This document shows, one piece after another, positions 43,310-55,500 of a stretch of 64,000 bases of DNA (the first letter of the stretch is position 1; the number at the start of each line of letters is the position of its first letter). Below the pieces are notes generated by a model that worked only from the letters and a program-made list of their open reading frames with translations, searched no databases and had not been told where the DNA came from. The translations under genes were made by a program, and so were the position numbers. Source of the DNA: Bathynomus jamesi (Eukaryota; Arthropoda; Malacostraca; Isopoda; Cirolanidae); contig JAJOZX010002571.1 in assembly GCA_023014485.1 (NCBI GenBank), forward strand, positions 441,001 through 505,000. Direction: 5' to 3'.

Positions 43310-44590
43310 ATGAGTGCATCTGAATTGAACAAATTTATAAAAAGGAGAAGCGCCTACAAAGGTCTAATTACAAAGGTCATTGCCACTGTAGATTCTGCCA
43401 TAGAGCAAGAGGATTTACGCTTAGTGACTGCGCAGCTTTCCATATTAGAAACTAAAAAGGTTGCTCTAAGTGAGGTAAATGTTAAAATTGAGGCTCTTAT
43501 AGAAGAGGATGAAATAGAAAATAACATAATTTACTTTGAAGAGATTATTGATGATATAATTAACGTAGGCCTCCGAGCAAAAGAGTTTAGCAGCTCAGTA
43601 CAGTTAGAGACCAGGTCTAATAATGAAACACAACACTCAACAAATGATGTTTGTGAAGTTAAGGTTAACAGATCTGTAGTTCAATTACCGAGGCTTGTAC
43701 TCAAAACATTTTCTGGGAGTATTCAGGAATGACAAGGATGGGCAGACAGTTTTCAATCAGCAGTTCATTCTAGTCAAGTGTTAAGTGCCGTGGAGAAATT
43801 TAATTATTTGCGGTCCCTCTTGGAAGGGGAGGCAGCAAAGACTATAGCAGGATTAGCATTAACAGAGGCTAATTATAATGTAGCTTGGGATATATTAAAG
43901 AAACGGTTTGGTAAGCCAGAGATCTTAATTAAAAGCCACCTCCGTGCACTTTTAGCTATACCTCCTGTTAATAATCCTAATAGTGTCAAGGAGTTACGGC
44001 AGTTATATGATGAATTTGAAATTAGAACTAGGTCCCTGGACAACTTGGGTGTAGGAATGGAAAGGTATGGTATAATGTTGGTTACTATACTGGAGTCTAA
44101 ATTGCCTAGCTCAATTTTGCTTGAATTAAGTAGGGGACACTCTGCAGAACATGTGTACATCCCCCTTCAGCAGATGTTAAGTCTTTTAGGCACAGAATTA
44201 GCAAGACGAGAGGGAGTTGAGTTTTCACAGTGGGATGGTAAACAAGGGGACAAAGGCAGGCACAGCACCAAAGTTTCCACAAAAAGGAATAGCCCAGGTA
44301 CAGTGTCAGCTCTACATGCCTCCTCTGAGAATAAATTAAAGGGAATCAAGGAATGCATATTTTGCGAAGGCAACCACAAGTCATATAAATGTGAGGTGGC
44401 TGAGGCCTTACCCTTTGAGGAGAGAAAGGACAGGGTAACTAAGTCCACAGCATGTTTTAAATGTTTTTTGAAAGGTCATAGAGCAAGGTTTTGTAAGTTT
44501 AAAATTTTATGCAAAAAATGTCATGGTAGGCATCAGCCATTATTGTGTGAAAACACTCTTAGTAGGCCTACCCCAGAAGTAGAGACATCA
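43310..44590 (+). pseudogene. BEL-D gag with one nonsense mutation
   Basis: It starts at ATG 43310 (MSASELNKFIKRRSAYKGL). The charged, coiled N-terminus reaches GSIQE, where TGA at 43730-43732 replaces the TGG of sister copies. The frame continues unchanged from 43733 through the capsid-like part and three Cys/His knuckles (CIFCEGNHKSYKC, CFKCFLKGHRARFC, CKKCHGRHQPLLC; about 44350-44550). It is DUF1759-type gag and runs on into pol without a stop. Confidence 0.9.
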
Positions 44591-46188
44591 GTGGCACATG
44601 CCACTGCTATGCAAGGGAGTAAAAGTAAAGGGGGATTATTGCAAACAACTGCAGCCTTATTAATTGGGAATGAGGGAGAAGCTACTGTAAGAGTGTTGTT
44701 CGATAGTGGTAGCCAGTGTAGTTTTATTAAGACCAGAATTTCCAGAAAATTGAAGTTTGAAGAACTTAAGAGGGAAAATTTAAGAATTTCTGGGTTTGGG
44801 GGTTCCGTTCAAACCCGAACCAAATTTAAGAAGGTAGAAGTTCTGGTTAAAGGGTTGTTACCGCAAAGTCCCACTGTCAAGGTCCAAGCTGTAGAGATTG
44901 AGGAACTTTGTGCTCCAGTCACTACTTGTTTAGATATGGCATGTGTCCAAGAATTGCAAGTTAAAGGAATTAATTTGGGCAATAATAAGTTTGAGGGAAC
45001 AGAAGATATTAGTCTTTTGATTGGAGCTGACTATTATTGGGACTTCATCACTGGTAATATTGTCCGTACATCTCAAGGCCCGGTAGCTATTGAAAGTAAG
45101 CTAGGCTGGATGCTACATGGTAGTTATTGCAATGAAATGGAAGTTAAGGCTCTTTTTGTTAAGATTGAGGAGAACAGCCATGGTCTGGAAAGGCATTTGA
45201 AAGCGTTTTGGGAACTTGAATCTATTGGCATAAAGGACAACAGGCAAGTACAGTGAACAATGATGTTTTAGAGCAATTTGAAAAAGGGATTGGGTTTAGA
45301 GATGGTTGCTATGAAGTTGGCCTACCATGGAAGGATTCTTGCAAACCCGGTTCAAACCTTCAGCTAGCTAATCGGAGGTTGGAGACTTCATTGTACAGGC
45401 TAAGAAAAAATGAGTTGTTAATTGAATACAATGAGGCCATCCTAAGTTATGTAAGGGAGGGCTATGCTGAAAGGGTGCAAGGTGAGCTGGTGAGCCAGGA
45501 GGCACATTATCTGCCACACCATGCAGTGGTACGGCGAGACAAAACTACCACCAAACTGAGGGTAGTTTTTGATGGCTCAGCCAAGGACAAAGGTGGTGTG
45601 TCCTTGAATGACTGTTTGGATGCTGGGCCAAATTTAAATGCAGATTTATTTTCCTTGTTACTGAGATTCAGGTTTGGTAGAGTAGCATTGACTGCAGATG
45701 TGAAGCAAGCCTTTTTGCGGATAAAGTTAAAACCAGAGGACAGAGATGCAGTAAGGTATCTGTGGGTGGATACGAAAGACTTGTTGGAAAATGAACCTAA
45801 GGTTCAAGCATATAGAATGAAGTCAGTGTTGTTTGGCCTCAGCTCTAGTCCATTTCTGTTGGCAGCTACTATGCAGTACCATTTTAAGAAATATTCTGAA
45901 GTCTATCCTAACACTATTGAACACATAAGGAAAACTTTTTATGTTGATGATTTGCTGTGTTCCGTGGATAATACAGAAATGGCTAAACAGATATTCATGG
46001 AGGCTAGAGCTATAATGAGGGAGGCTGGCATGGAGCTTAGAAAATGGCACACCAATCATTCGCAATTACAAGAGTTTATGAGTCATTCCTGTATAGTACC
46101 TGATGCAGCAGAAAGTATTGAGGATTCTGGTATTAAGGAGTTGTGGGCAATAGATGCAAAGGTGCTAGGCATTGTTTGGCAGCAAGAT
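44591..46188 (+). pseudogene. BEL-D pol: protease and reverse transcriptase, frameshift
   Basis: It continues the gag frame into the BEL aspartic protease (LFDSGSQCSFIKTRI, about 44695-44740) and the Pao linker (LLIGADYYWDFITGNI). A base lost in an A run near 45240 shifts the frame. RT follows in the next open segment (LRVVFDGSAKDKGG, TADVKQAFLRI, FYVDDLLCSV at about 45940-45970). It is cut at 46188 by a hAT-type element. Confidence 0.9.
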
Positions 46189-46940
46189 CAGTGGCGGTCC
46201 TAGCTTACATGACGCCTTGGGCGAACCTCACCTTCAGCGCCCCCCCCCCCTGTTCGCCAACACACACACACATTCGAATCCCCCCAAAATAAAGGACAGA
46301 CATAACTCTTTCACAAAATAACTTTTTATTGGACTAATTGTTGGAACTTCAGAACCAAAACAAAGACTCAAATTTCTGAATTTTACAAATCCTTCATCAC
46401 GTAAATAGAATAACTCACTTAAGAGAATGTAATTATGATACTATGAACAGGAAAAATACAAATTAAATTGCACAACTGCCATAAATAAACTAGAGAATCA
46501 AATTTCTAAATTGTACAATTGATAGCTTTCACCTCTTCTTATCCATTTGCGGTTATTTTACAGACCTTAGTGGCTTAGTGTGAAGATTCGTTCTGTAATA
46601 AATAATATACATTTCACTATTTAACCAAACCCAGAAAAATAACATTACATATGTTAAAATATGGGCCTTTATTCCCAATAATATTAATCTGGAAGCATTT
46701 TGCATTGTTTAGGTCTTTTATGGGAAGGTTTATGGAAAATGCAATAGATGGTTTTTTATTAATAAAAATATATTTATTGATCTTTTATTATTTATTTTAT
46801 TTTATTTTTTATTTTTATTTATTTCTTTATTTATTTATTCTTATTTTTATTTTTATTTTTTTTGCAGGCGCTCATGCCGCCCCTCCACAAATGCCGCCCT
46901 GTGCGGCTGCCCATATTGCCCATATGAGGAACCGCCACTG
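46189..46940. mobile_element. hAT-type non-autonomous element 3 (752 bp) inside BEL-D
   Basis: An exact 8-bp duplication AGCAAGAT (46181-46188 and 46941-46948) and inverted ends CAGTGGCGGTCC / CAGTGGCGGTTCC identify a hAT-superfamily derivative. Its core has a C run near the left end and T-rich low-complexity sequence at 46760-46865. No transposase sequence is seen. Confidence 0.92.
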
Positions 46941-46948
46941 AGCAAGAT

Positions 46949-48494
46949 GATGATTTGTTTACCTTCAATGGGAAATCTTTAGTAGAGCTGGCTGAGAATG
47001 AGACAAGGTGGACAAAACGTACAGCTCTTAGTTTGGCTTCAAAGGTCTTTGATCCTCTTGGATTCCTGGCTACATTTGTGATAAAGTCAAAAATTTGGTT
47101 TCAGAGCCTCTGGGAAATTGGACTTGGTTGGGACCAAGAGTTATCTGATCATATGGTGGTAAGGTGGAAATATTGGTTCAAAGAATTGGCACATCTTGGA
47201 GACATTGAAATCCCAAGATGGTACTTTGGAGAGTTGAACAATAGTCCAGACAATTTGGAGCTGCACATCTTTTGTGATGCAAGTGAGGAAGCCTATGCAA
47301 CTTGTATTTATATAAGAGGCGCATTGCAAGAGGAAGTAAGTTGCAGGTTGGTTGCTGCAAAGAGTAGAGTAGCACCTTTGAAAGGCTTTCTGTTCCAAGG
47401 TTGGAATTGATGGGTGCCGTTATTGCTAGTCGGCTTGCAATTACAGTGCGAAAGTCTTTGGCCCTCTATGAAATTCCAAGCTATTATTGGACAGACTCCA
47501 CTATAGTTTGGCACTGGTTAAGAAGTCAGGCAAGGAAATGGAAACCATTTGTTGCCAATAGGGTGGAGGAAATTCAAGCGCACACAGATCCCAAGCAATG
47601 GAAGCATTGTCCAGGCATCCAAAACCCCGCTGATTTACCAACCCGAGGAATTTCAGTGAAAGATCTTTCACAGTCAAGTTTGTGGTGGAATGGGCCAGAG
47701 TGGCTAAAACTTGGAAGTGAAAACTGGCCTTCCAATCAGCCTATTGTAGGAGAATGTCAGGCTGAAGAAGCATGGGTGAGTGAGGTGAGAAAATGCGCGG
47801 TGAACAGTTGTCAAGTTATGCAGCAGGACCCCATATTGAGGCTTGAGGACATTAGCAGTCTGGAAAGATTAAGAGTGACAGCATGGGTATATAGATTTAC
47901 CAACAACATTAAGGGAGAAACAAGAAGGGAAGGAATTCTGAACAGTAATGAGATTCAGCAAGCCAGGAAATACTGGGTGGTATATATGCAGAAGGAAAAA
48001 TTTGGTGAAGAGAGAGAATTGCTCACCAGCCATCCATTACAGGTTCTACCAACACATTCCGCGCTCAAGGGTTTGGATGTGTTTTTGGATCAGGATTTAT
48101 TGAGAGTAGGAGGTAGACTACAGTTTTCTGGGCTTCCAGAGGAGAAAAGACATCCAATTTTGCTACCTTCTGGGGGGCACTTTGTGGGCCTTTTGATCCT
48201 GGATACTCATCATAAGCTGTTACATGCGGGAGTTAGAGAAGTGATAATAGAGATTAGACAACAATTTTGGATTCCCAAAATTAGACAAGTAGTAAAAAAG
48301 GTCTTGCATAAATGTGTGGTTTGCAAGCGTTGGAGTGCAAAGCCTTATTATGAAAAGGTGGCTCCACTTCCAAGAGAACGGTGTGTCTATACTGCCCCAT
48401 TTGATGTAGTGGGAGTAGACTTTGCAGGGCTAGTCTATGTGTATGAGCGAGGGGAGTCTAACAAAGGTTATATATGTCTTTTCACCTGTGCTAC
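46949..48494 (+). pseudogene. BEL-D pol: RNase H and integrase zinc domain, frameshift
   Basis: After the nested element the frame reads the Pao/RNase H region (LHIFCDASEEAYATC). A base is lost near 47385 relative to BEL-C. The next open segment (47401 on) contains YYWTDSTIVWHWLRSQ, NPADLPTRG, FLDQDLLRVGGRL and the integrase zinc domain with CVVCKRW, then VVGVDFAG. It is cut at CTAC (48491-48494) by Gyp3 and resumes at 51046. Confidence 0.9.
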
Positions 48495-48571
48495 TGTAGT
48501 GCCTTGCACCACAAGAGTATTCTTTATTAGTGAAAACTGCCACAAATTGGCATGAGTGAAATATTTAAATA

Positions 48572-48602
<31 letters not shown>

Positions 48603-49270
48603 AAGTTAAATATGTCCAGTGATCAAATTTAATGCTTAAGAATTCAGTGTGGTGTGACTAGACATGAATGGGCTTTTAAGGATTATATTGGCTGGTTGGT
48701 AAAATTATTAAGTAAAAACAAACTTGTGTGCAACGACAACACAAAGGACGCCAAAAAAAAACATTATTCGAAATCACCCCGCCAGCAAGCAAAGTTCCTT
48801 TTTGACAAGGTTGTCATTGTGGCTATTATCTTTGTTATTATTATCTTTTAATTATTATCTTTATTATTATCTTTTAATTATTATCTTTGTTATTATTATC
48901 TTTTGTTGTTATTATTATTATTATTATTACTATACTATTATTATTACTGTATTATTATTCATTATTATAATCAGTATTATTTGCAGACTGTTATATATTA
49001 GCCAAACGGGCCATTATTTAATCTCACCATTATAAGTCCATCAAAGTTGTTACGGGTAAAAATCCCCCTTGCATATACTCATTAATTGTTGTCAATAAAA
49101 TATAGAAATTCATATTGATTTAATAATCAGTCCTTCCCTTCTTTTATTAAAATTAACTTTGCGCCGCAGTGCCGGATGCCAATCTAGTACTTGGGCGCTG
49201 GTGACCCTGGCATATAGTTAATTATCTACGTAAACTTGTAAAGGTCCATAATAAAAACCGGACTCTTACA
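48495..49270 (+). repeat. Gyp3 5' LTR (776 bp)
   Basis: It starts TGTAGTGCC and ends CTCTTACA. It contains an (AAAT)n tract near 48580 and long (ATT)n-rich sequence at about 48830-48970. The (AAAT)n tract is longer than in the 3' LTR. Confidence 0.93.
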
Positions 49271-49272
49271 AT

Positions 49273-49288
49273 TGGTGACCCGGCTCGC
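49273..49288 (+). promoter_or_regulatory. Gyp3 primer binding site
   Basis: TGGTGACCCGGCTCGC starts two bases after the LTR end, a layout common among gypsy elements. Confidence 0.75.
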
Positions 49289-49406
49289 AAGGAACTTTTA
49301 AGTTGACGATGGAAGCATTCTATCACCCCATTGGATTGCGGGTGATAGCTTGTTGTTCTGATGCGCTCAGTCCCAAGAAGGAGCCACTGATCCATCTACT
49401 ACATGG

Positions 49407-50225
49407 GTGGACAGGCTACCCCTAATCCTACTCGGAATTCGTACTGCTCTGAAGACTGATCTTGCATGCTCTGCAGCAGAATTAGTTTACGGTACCACAC
49501 TCCGGTTACCCGGAGAATTTTTCACACCTACACCCATTAACCCCGCATGTGATCCTGCTTCGTATGTTAAGACATTACGCTCTGTTATGAAGCAAATTCG
49601 TCCCACAGCACCTAGAACTTCCACTTCACAAACTACCTTCGTTTCCCCTGATTTACAAACTTGCACACATGTTTTCTTGAGACATGATGCTCACCGCTAC
49701 CCTCTTCACTGTCCCTATGATGGTCCCTTCCTTGTGCTAGACCGTAAACCCAAAACTTTCATCATTGACAAGGTGGGCAAGCGTGAAACTGTTTCTGTGG
49801 ACCGCTTGAAACCAGCATACCTTGATTTTTCTCCAACAAAAGATCCTATCCTCCCTCAATCTTCTGTACCTCCACCTCAAATACAGGTACAGCAACCTAT
49901 CCCTCCTCAATCTTCTGTACCTTCATCTCATATACAGGTACAGCAATCTACCCTTCCTAAATCCTATGTACCACCACCTCATCCGAGGGTACAACAATCT
50001 ATCATCCCTCTTCCAATTCTCCTTCATTATCGCAACCAACTGTCTTTGAACCAGCCAGTGGCTCCATCGCACAGGCACCAAGAATCCCCTTCCCCCAATG
50101 TCCCTACTGCACCTGTAGCACCATCCATGCCTTCAGAACCAGTGCTGCAGGATATTGCCATCCAAAAGCAAACAACGACTCGTTCTGGAAGAGTCATTCG
50201 TAAGCCAGTGCGTTTTGACATTTAA
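49407..50225 (+). pseudogene. Gyp3 integrase C-terminal fragment
   Basis: The surviving frame begins in the distal integrase core (WVDRLPLILLGIRTALKTD) and includes the DNA-binding tail (VFLRHDAHRYPLHCPYDGPF, ETVSVDRLKPAYLD). It then holds a Pro/Gln-rich region with imperfect repeats of about 20 residues (PQSSVPPPQIQVQQ) and ends VIRKPVRFDI. Upstream, 49309-49400 looks like the first codons of gag (MEAFYHPIG) joined to integrase by the internal deletion. Confidence 0.85.
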
Positions 50226-50271
50226 GTGTTTTTTTTTACCCCTGACAACCATGTTTTTGGGGGGCAGTACT

Positions 50272-51041
50272 TGTAGTGCCTTGCACCACAAGAGTATTCT
50301 TTATTAGTGAAAACTGCCACAAATTGGCATGAGTGAAATATTTAAATATAAATAAATAAATAAATAAATAAAAAAGTTAAATATGTCCAGTGATCAAATT
50401 TAATGCTTAAGAATTCAGTGTGGTGTGACTAGACATGAATGGGCTTTTAAGGATTATATTGGCTGGTTGGTAAAATTATTAAGTAAAAACAAACTTGTGT
50501 GCAACGACAACACAAAGGACGCCAAAAAAAAACATTATTCGAAATCACCCCGCCAGCAAGCAAAGTTCCTTTTTGACAAGGTTGTCATTGTGGCTATTAT
50601 CTTTGTTATTATTATCTTTTAATTATTATCTTTATTATTATCTTTTAATTATTATCTTTGTTATTATTATCTTTTGTTGTTATTATTATTATTATTATTA
50701 CTATACTATTATTATTACTGTATTATTATTCATTATTATAATCAGTATTATTTGCAGACTGTTATATATTAGCCAAACGGGCCATTATTTAATCTCACCA
50801 TTATAAGTCCATCAAAGTTGTTACGGGTAAAAATCCCCCTTGCATATACTCATTAATTGTTGTCAATAAAATATAGAAATTCATATTGATTTAATAATCA
50901 GTCCTTCCCTTCTTTTATTAAAATTAACTTTGCGCCGCAGTGCCGGATGCCAATCTAGTACTTGGGCGCTGGTGACCCTGGCATATAGTTAATTATCTAC
51001 GTAAACTTGTAAAGGTCCATAATAAAAACCGGACTCTTACA
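50272..51041 (+). repeat. Gyp3 3' LTR (770 bp)
   Basis: It differs from the 5' LTR mainly by a shorter (AAAT)n tract. The ORF pair seen in the LTRs (for example 48724-49035 and 50495-50806) is low complexity and not coding. Confidence 0.93.
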
Positions 51042-51045
51042 CTAC

Positions 51046-52021
51046 CACCAGAGCAATCCATTTGGAGTTGGTAAGCAACTTAAGTAGTGATGTATTTCTT
51101 TTGGCCTTTAAAAGGTTTGTGAACAGAAGGGGTTTCCCAAATAAAATCATATCGGATAATGCAAAAACCTTCAAAAAGGCTGCAAAGGAACTCCAAGAAA
51201 TTTGGTCCTTGCTAAAAGAGGAAGGATTCCAATCCTACTTTTCACACCAAGGGGTACAGTGGGAGTTTATTGTTGAGAGAGCACCATGGTGGGGAGGATT
51301 TTGGGAAAGGCTAGTGAGAAGTGTAAAGTGTCCATTAAAGAAACTTTTAGCTAATGCTCATTTGAGCAAAGAAGAATTCTGCACTGTTTTATGTGAAGTA
51401 GAAGCAATGATGAACAGTAGGCCTATCACTTTTGTTTACAACAGTATGCAGGATGCAGAGCCATTGACACCAAATCATTTTCTTTGTGGTAAACGATTAA
51501 CATCAAGCCCCAGTGTGCCAGAAGACTTGCAGCCTACCCAGAGCACTCAAGGAGAGTTAACCAGACGGTTCAGGTACCTTGAAGAGCTACAAGATCAGTT
51601 ATGGAAGAGGTGGCAGATGGAATACTTGCCAGAACTCAATTATTACCCATCAGGCAAGGTAAAGGGCTCCAATGCAAATTGTATCAAGGTGGGAGACGTG
51701 GTAATGATTGGGGATGAAAGACCAAGGCAATGCTGGAAGCTTGGCATAATTGAAGAGTTGTTTGTTGGCAAAGACAATTTAGTTAGGTCTGCACTGGTAA
51801 AGACTTCAGGAGGAAAGTTAAAGAGACCTATACAAAAACTCTATGCTTTAGAAATCAGCAAAAACACAGATAATCAAGATGAAACATTTGAGTTACAGCC
51901 TCATGGAGAAGGCTTGGCTAACCTTGCGGAAGGTAACGACAACAATGCCTCTTCGGTGGGGAGTGTTAGAAAATCTAGAAGAGGAAGAACCATTGTTGTC
52001 CCAAGGCGATATGATGACTAA
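51046..52021 (+). pseudogene. BEL-D pol: integrase core and C-terminal domain, open
   Basis: The frame is open from the Gyp3 border to the stop at 52021. It contains LELVSNLSSDVFLLAF, SDNAKTFKKAAKEL, ERAPWWGGFWERL and the DUF5641-like end to RTIVVPRRYDD. It runs 58 bp into the 3' LTR, which appears to be the native arrangement of this family. It is a pseudogene only because the upstream parts are broken. Confidence 0.92.
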
Positions 52022-52565
52022 GCTGATTGATGCAGCATTGCTTGTATATATTAAGTTAAGGTGTATATATATCCATCTCATAATTGTAAGGTTAGTGAAA
52101 AATTCACTTAATAAGAGCTAGCATTTTTGGGCTCTTGTGGCATCAGTGTTTGGGACGCTGGTGGCATCATTTTGGGGCGCTGCGCGTCTTTTCTACTCGT
52201 TTGTGGGATGTCGTACGTACAGGGTGTGGTCTTGTAGAGAGCTCTCTTGCAATTCAGTTTGGTTGTTTAGATACAAGATTGTTGCACCGTGCAATAGTCC
52301 AGGTTGCGTTGTTGTTGCAAGGTTGAGAAAGAAGACCATAAATAGTACCCTTTTTGTTTACATTAAAATTCATGTAACTAAGGTCTAAGGTAGGCCCGCA
52401 TCGAGTCAGCAACCCTGAGGTTACCCTGAGGTAGGACCTAATAAGATCTCAAATCCGTAAGTTTTAATTTAGCTTAACTTGGGCTTCAGATAGAACTGGC
52501 CCTTTAGAATTTGGCCGTTCACGGCTCAGCTGGGATTTTGAACCTGACAAATAAATAAAATAACA
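51964..52565 (+). repeat. BEL-D 3' LTR (602 bp)
   Basis: It starts within the pol frame (TGTTAGAAAATC) and ends AATAACA, followed by the target duplication CTCGT (52566-52570). Confidence 0.95.
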
Positions 52566-52570
52566 CTCGT

Positions 52571-55500
52571 CAAGTGTGTTGAACTACGTGCAGATGAAAG
52601 CATCCGGAAAGCAGCAACCTTAAAGGTAGATGAAAGAATCCTGGCTATTTTGAGCAGAGAATTGGTTGCTGCTGAGGGACATTACCACAGAACATGCTAC
52701 AGACTGTACACGCGATGAGAGCCTGCTGCCAGCTCAGTCGCAGGTGATGAACAGGTACACGGTGAAAGTGCAGAGTATGAAAGTGCAGAGAGGCAGGCCT
52801 ATGAAGAACTATTTTTGTATATTAGGAATGAACTCTTTTCAAGCCCAGAAATACTACCCTTGACAGACCTCACATCAAGATTTGAAAGATCCATGCAATC
52901 TCTTGGCGTCGCACAAATCAAACAGTCGACCAAGAAACATATTCGTCGTAAACTGGAAGGAGAGCTAGGAGCTCCCATCCACGTCTTCTCTGATGACAAT
53001 GGAAGACTTCTCCTCTATCCAGACAGCTTGTCAGTGGAAGAACTTGCCAAACAAGCTTACGGCTTGAAGAAAGAGCTGCAAAATGCAAGGGCTGCAAACT
53101 CAAATGCGGACGTCTTAAGCAAAGCAGCTATGCATATGAGAAATGAGATTAAGAAGCAAGACGTCAGTCAGTCATGGTCACCCGACACAGAGCAGAGCCA
53201 GAACATCATTCCAGAATCTGTCACTCAGTTTCTGTATACCCTGCTGACTGGAGAGTGCAAGTTTACAAACCTCTCTGAAAGAGTCCAGCGACTCGCCACT
53301 TCCTTCGGTAGTGATTTGGTCTTCGCTGTCACCTGTGGAAAGACAAAGCCACCAAAGCACATTCTGCTCCCATTCACTGTTAAGTCTTTGACAGGAAACA
53401 CAGAACTGATACGAACTCTGAATCGGTTTGGCCACGGTGTCTCTTACTCACAGGTTGAGGAGATTGACACAGCACTTTGTCTCCGAAAGCTTGAACTCTC
53501 GAAAGATGATGTCCCACTGCCAGGAAATGTCTACCCAGGTGTCTTCACAACTCTGGCCTGGGACAATATTGACAGACTTGAGGAGACACTTAGTGGAAAG
53601 GGAACCTCTCACAGAGTGAATGGGATTGCTGTCCAGCCCAAAGTTGTCGGGGTCACGCCACAAAATGTTATGCCAGCAGTCACCAAATCAAAAAAGAGAA
53701 GCATCAGCCGCACGCCATTATTGTTACCGACCTACCGCGTTGGGCAGCGAAGTGGGCCACAGATGATCCAAAGTGGAGACGCTGATACTACAAAACAACT
53801 CCAGGATGCAAAAGCGAAGAACCTTGTTTGGCTCCTTGCCCGAATGACTAACCCTGAGATGCAGACAATTGGCAGTTGGACAGCTTCAACATCCAGATCC
53901 GCGATAATGTAACAGTGATCCAGGACATTGTGAGCTACCTGCCTACAATCAATGCTCCTGCAACAGAAATGTCTACTGTGAATGAAGTGTTAAACCAAAC
54001 ACTCAGCATCATGGAGTCCCTGAAGCTGGACAAGATCATCTGTGTCTTTGATCAAGCACTCTACGCCAAGGCCGCAGAGATAGTGTGGAAGCACGATAAA
54101 TTCAAGAACATCATCATCAGGATGGGAGTGTTCCATACCATTTGCAACCTGCTTTCTATTGTTGGAAAGCAACCTGCTTTCTATGTTGGAAAGCGATTTC
54201 ATGATTCAGGACTGAGGGACCTGTGTGTGGAATCGGGTGTGATTGCATGAGGGTCAGTAACTGCCATGATGGAAGGCCGTAAGTACAACCGAGCAGTCAG
54301 ACTGCACAAGCTTGTATACGAAGCACTGATGAAACTTGCCTGGAAAGGCTTCCTTCCATGGCTAGAGGCCAGGCATACAGGGGAACTTCATCACATGGAA
54401 GAAACCATGATGAGCATTGCCAGCTTCCATGTTGATGTCTGTCAGACATCAATGGGAAAGGTTCTAGAGAATACATCATGCACACGCATCTTGAAGCTGT
54501 TTGAAGACTATCTGAACTCCCTCAGAGATGGACGCGGACTCCCAACATTTTGGATATCATACCTGGAGATGGTTCAGATCTTGTTGGGGCTGCTTCGAGC
54601 TTCCAGAGAAGGGGACTGGTTGCTCCACCTTGCAGCCATCGGAGAGATGATCCCGTGGTGCTTTGCTTATGACAAGCTGAACTACGCACGCTTTCTACCT
54701 TACTATTATGCCACGATGTCTCGTCTGTCTATCGACTATCATGACGTGTTTGACCACTTCATGCAAGGTGGCTTTTCAGTCCAGATTGGCAGCAAAAGTC
54801 CCTTTGGGCGGATTCTTGTTGACCAAACAATTGAGGAGACTGTCAACAAGGACACACAAACACCTGGAGGGACAAAGGGTTTCACCTTGAAACGTGGAGC
54901 TGTCACCAGGTACTATCTGACGTCAGAATATCGGAGTATGTACCTCTTGAGAGATGAGGAGATGAGGCCGATGTTCATTCCCAGTTTCAGCTCATGGAGA
55001 CCAGCTGGTTGAATCCTTTCAGTCCTGACCATGCGGATTTGGTCAGCTTGTCGACTGCTACTTATGCACCACCAGAGATTGCCAAGGACCTTCTAGAAGC
55101 TCAGAGAATTGGAGAGAAGGCCTACCAAGCTTTCAAACAAGGACGCCTGCAAGCATATGCCCCGACGACACAGTTCCATGACAAAATGACAAAGAAGAAA
55201 CTAAAAACATTCTCAGACATCAAAAAGAAGCCACGCAAGCAAGATAAAGCCAAGCAAGTGATCCTAAGGGCTGACAGGAAATTATTTGGGCAGATGATCC
55301 TTGTTGCAGAAAGCCGACAACTACGCATGAGTGAGGTCTTGGCCCATCCCCTGGGTCCTCTGCCTTGCTCGCTTGCGGTGACGGATAACTGCGTAAGACA
55401 AACAAAGCAGCTCTAGCGAGAAAACTAGAAAATAACATTTCTCCCGCAGAAGTCATACTAGAGCCATCAGCAACTGTCATTCATGGAATGAACCTGGTCC

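Larger units (their letters stand above)
48495..51041 (+). mobile_element. Gyp3: internally deleted Ty3/gypsy element in BEL-D
   Basis: Two near-identical LTRs (48495-49270, 776 bp; 50272-51041, 770 bp) flank only about 1 kb of internal sequence. CTAC is duplicated (48491-48494 and 51042-51045). After the 5' LTR, TGGTGACCCGGCTCGC is a tRNA-type primer site, and a GGGGGGCAG tract precedes the 3' LTR. Gag, protease, RT and most of integrase are missing, so it must have been mobilised by an intact relative. Confidence 0.93.
41732..52565 (+). mobile_element. BEL-D: young BEL/Pao element with two nested insertions
   Basis: LTRs of 602 bp each (41732-42333 and 51964-52565) differ at only about three positions, and CTCGT is duplicated at 41727-41731 and 52566-52570. 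Without the nested hAT-type element (46189-46940) and Gyp3 (48495-51041) the element is about 7.5 kb. It has the best-preserved BEL gene order in the window but carries one nonsense change and two frameshifts, so it is not autonomous. Confidence 0.95.

Noticed and set aside
46651..46941. 96-codon open frame in BEL-D region
   Set aside because: It is part of the hAT-type element's T-rich core and reads mostly Phe/Leu/Ile.
48654..49035. Open frames in the Gyp3 LTRs, repeated at 50425-50806
   Set aside because: They lie in LTR sequence, are T/A-rich low complexity, and are identical only because the LTRs are.
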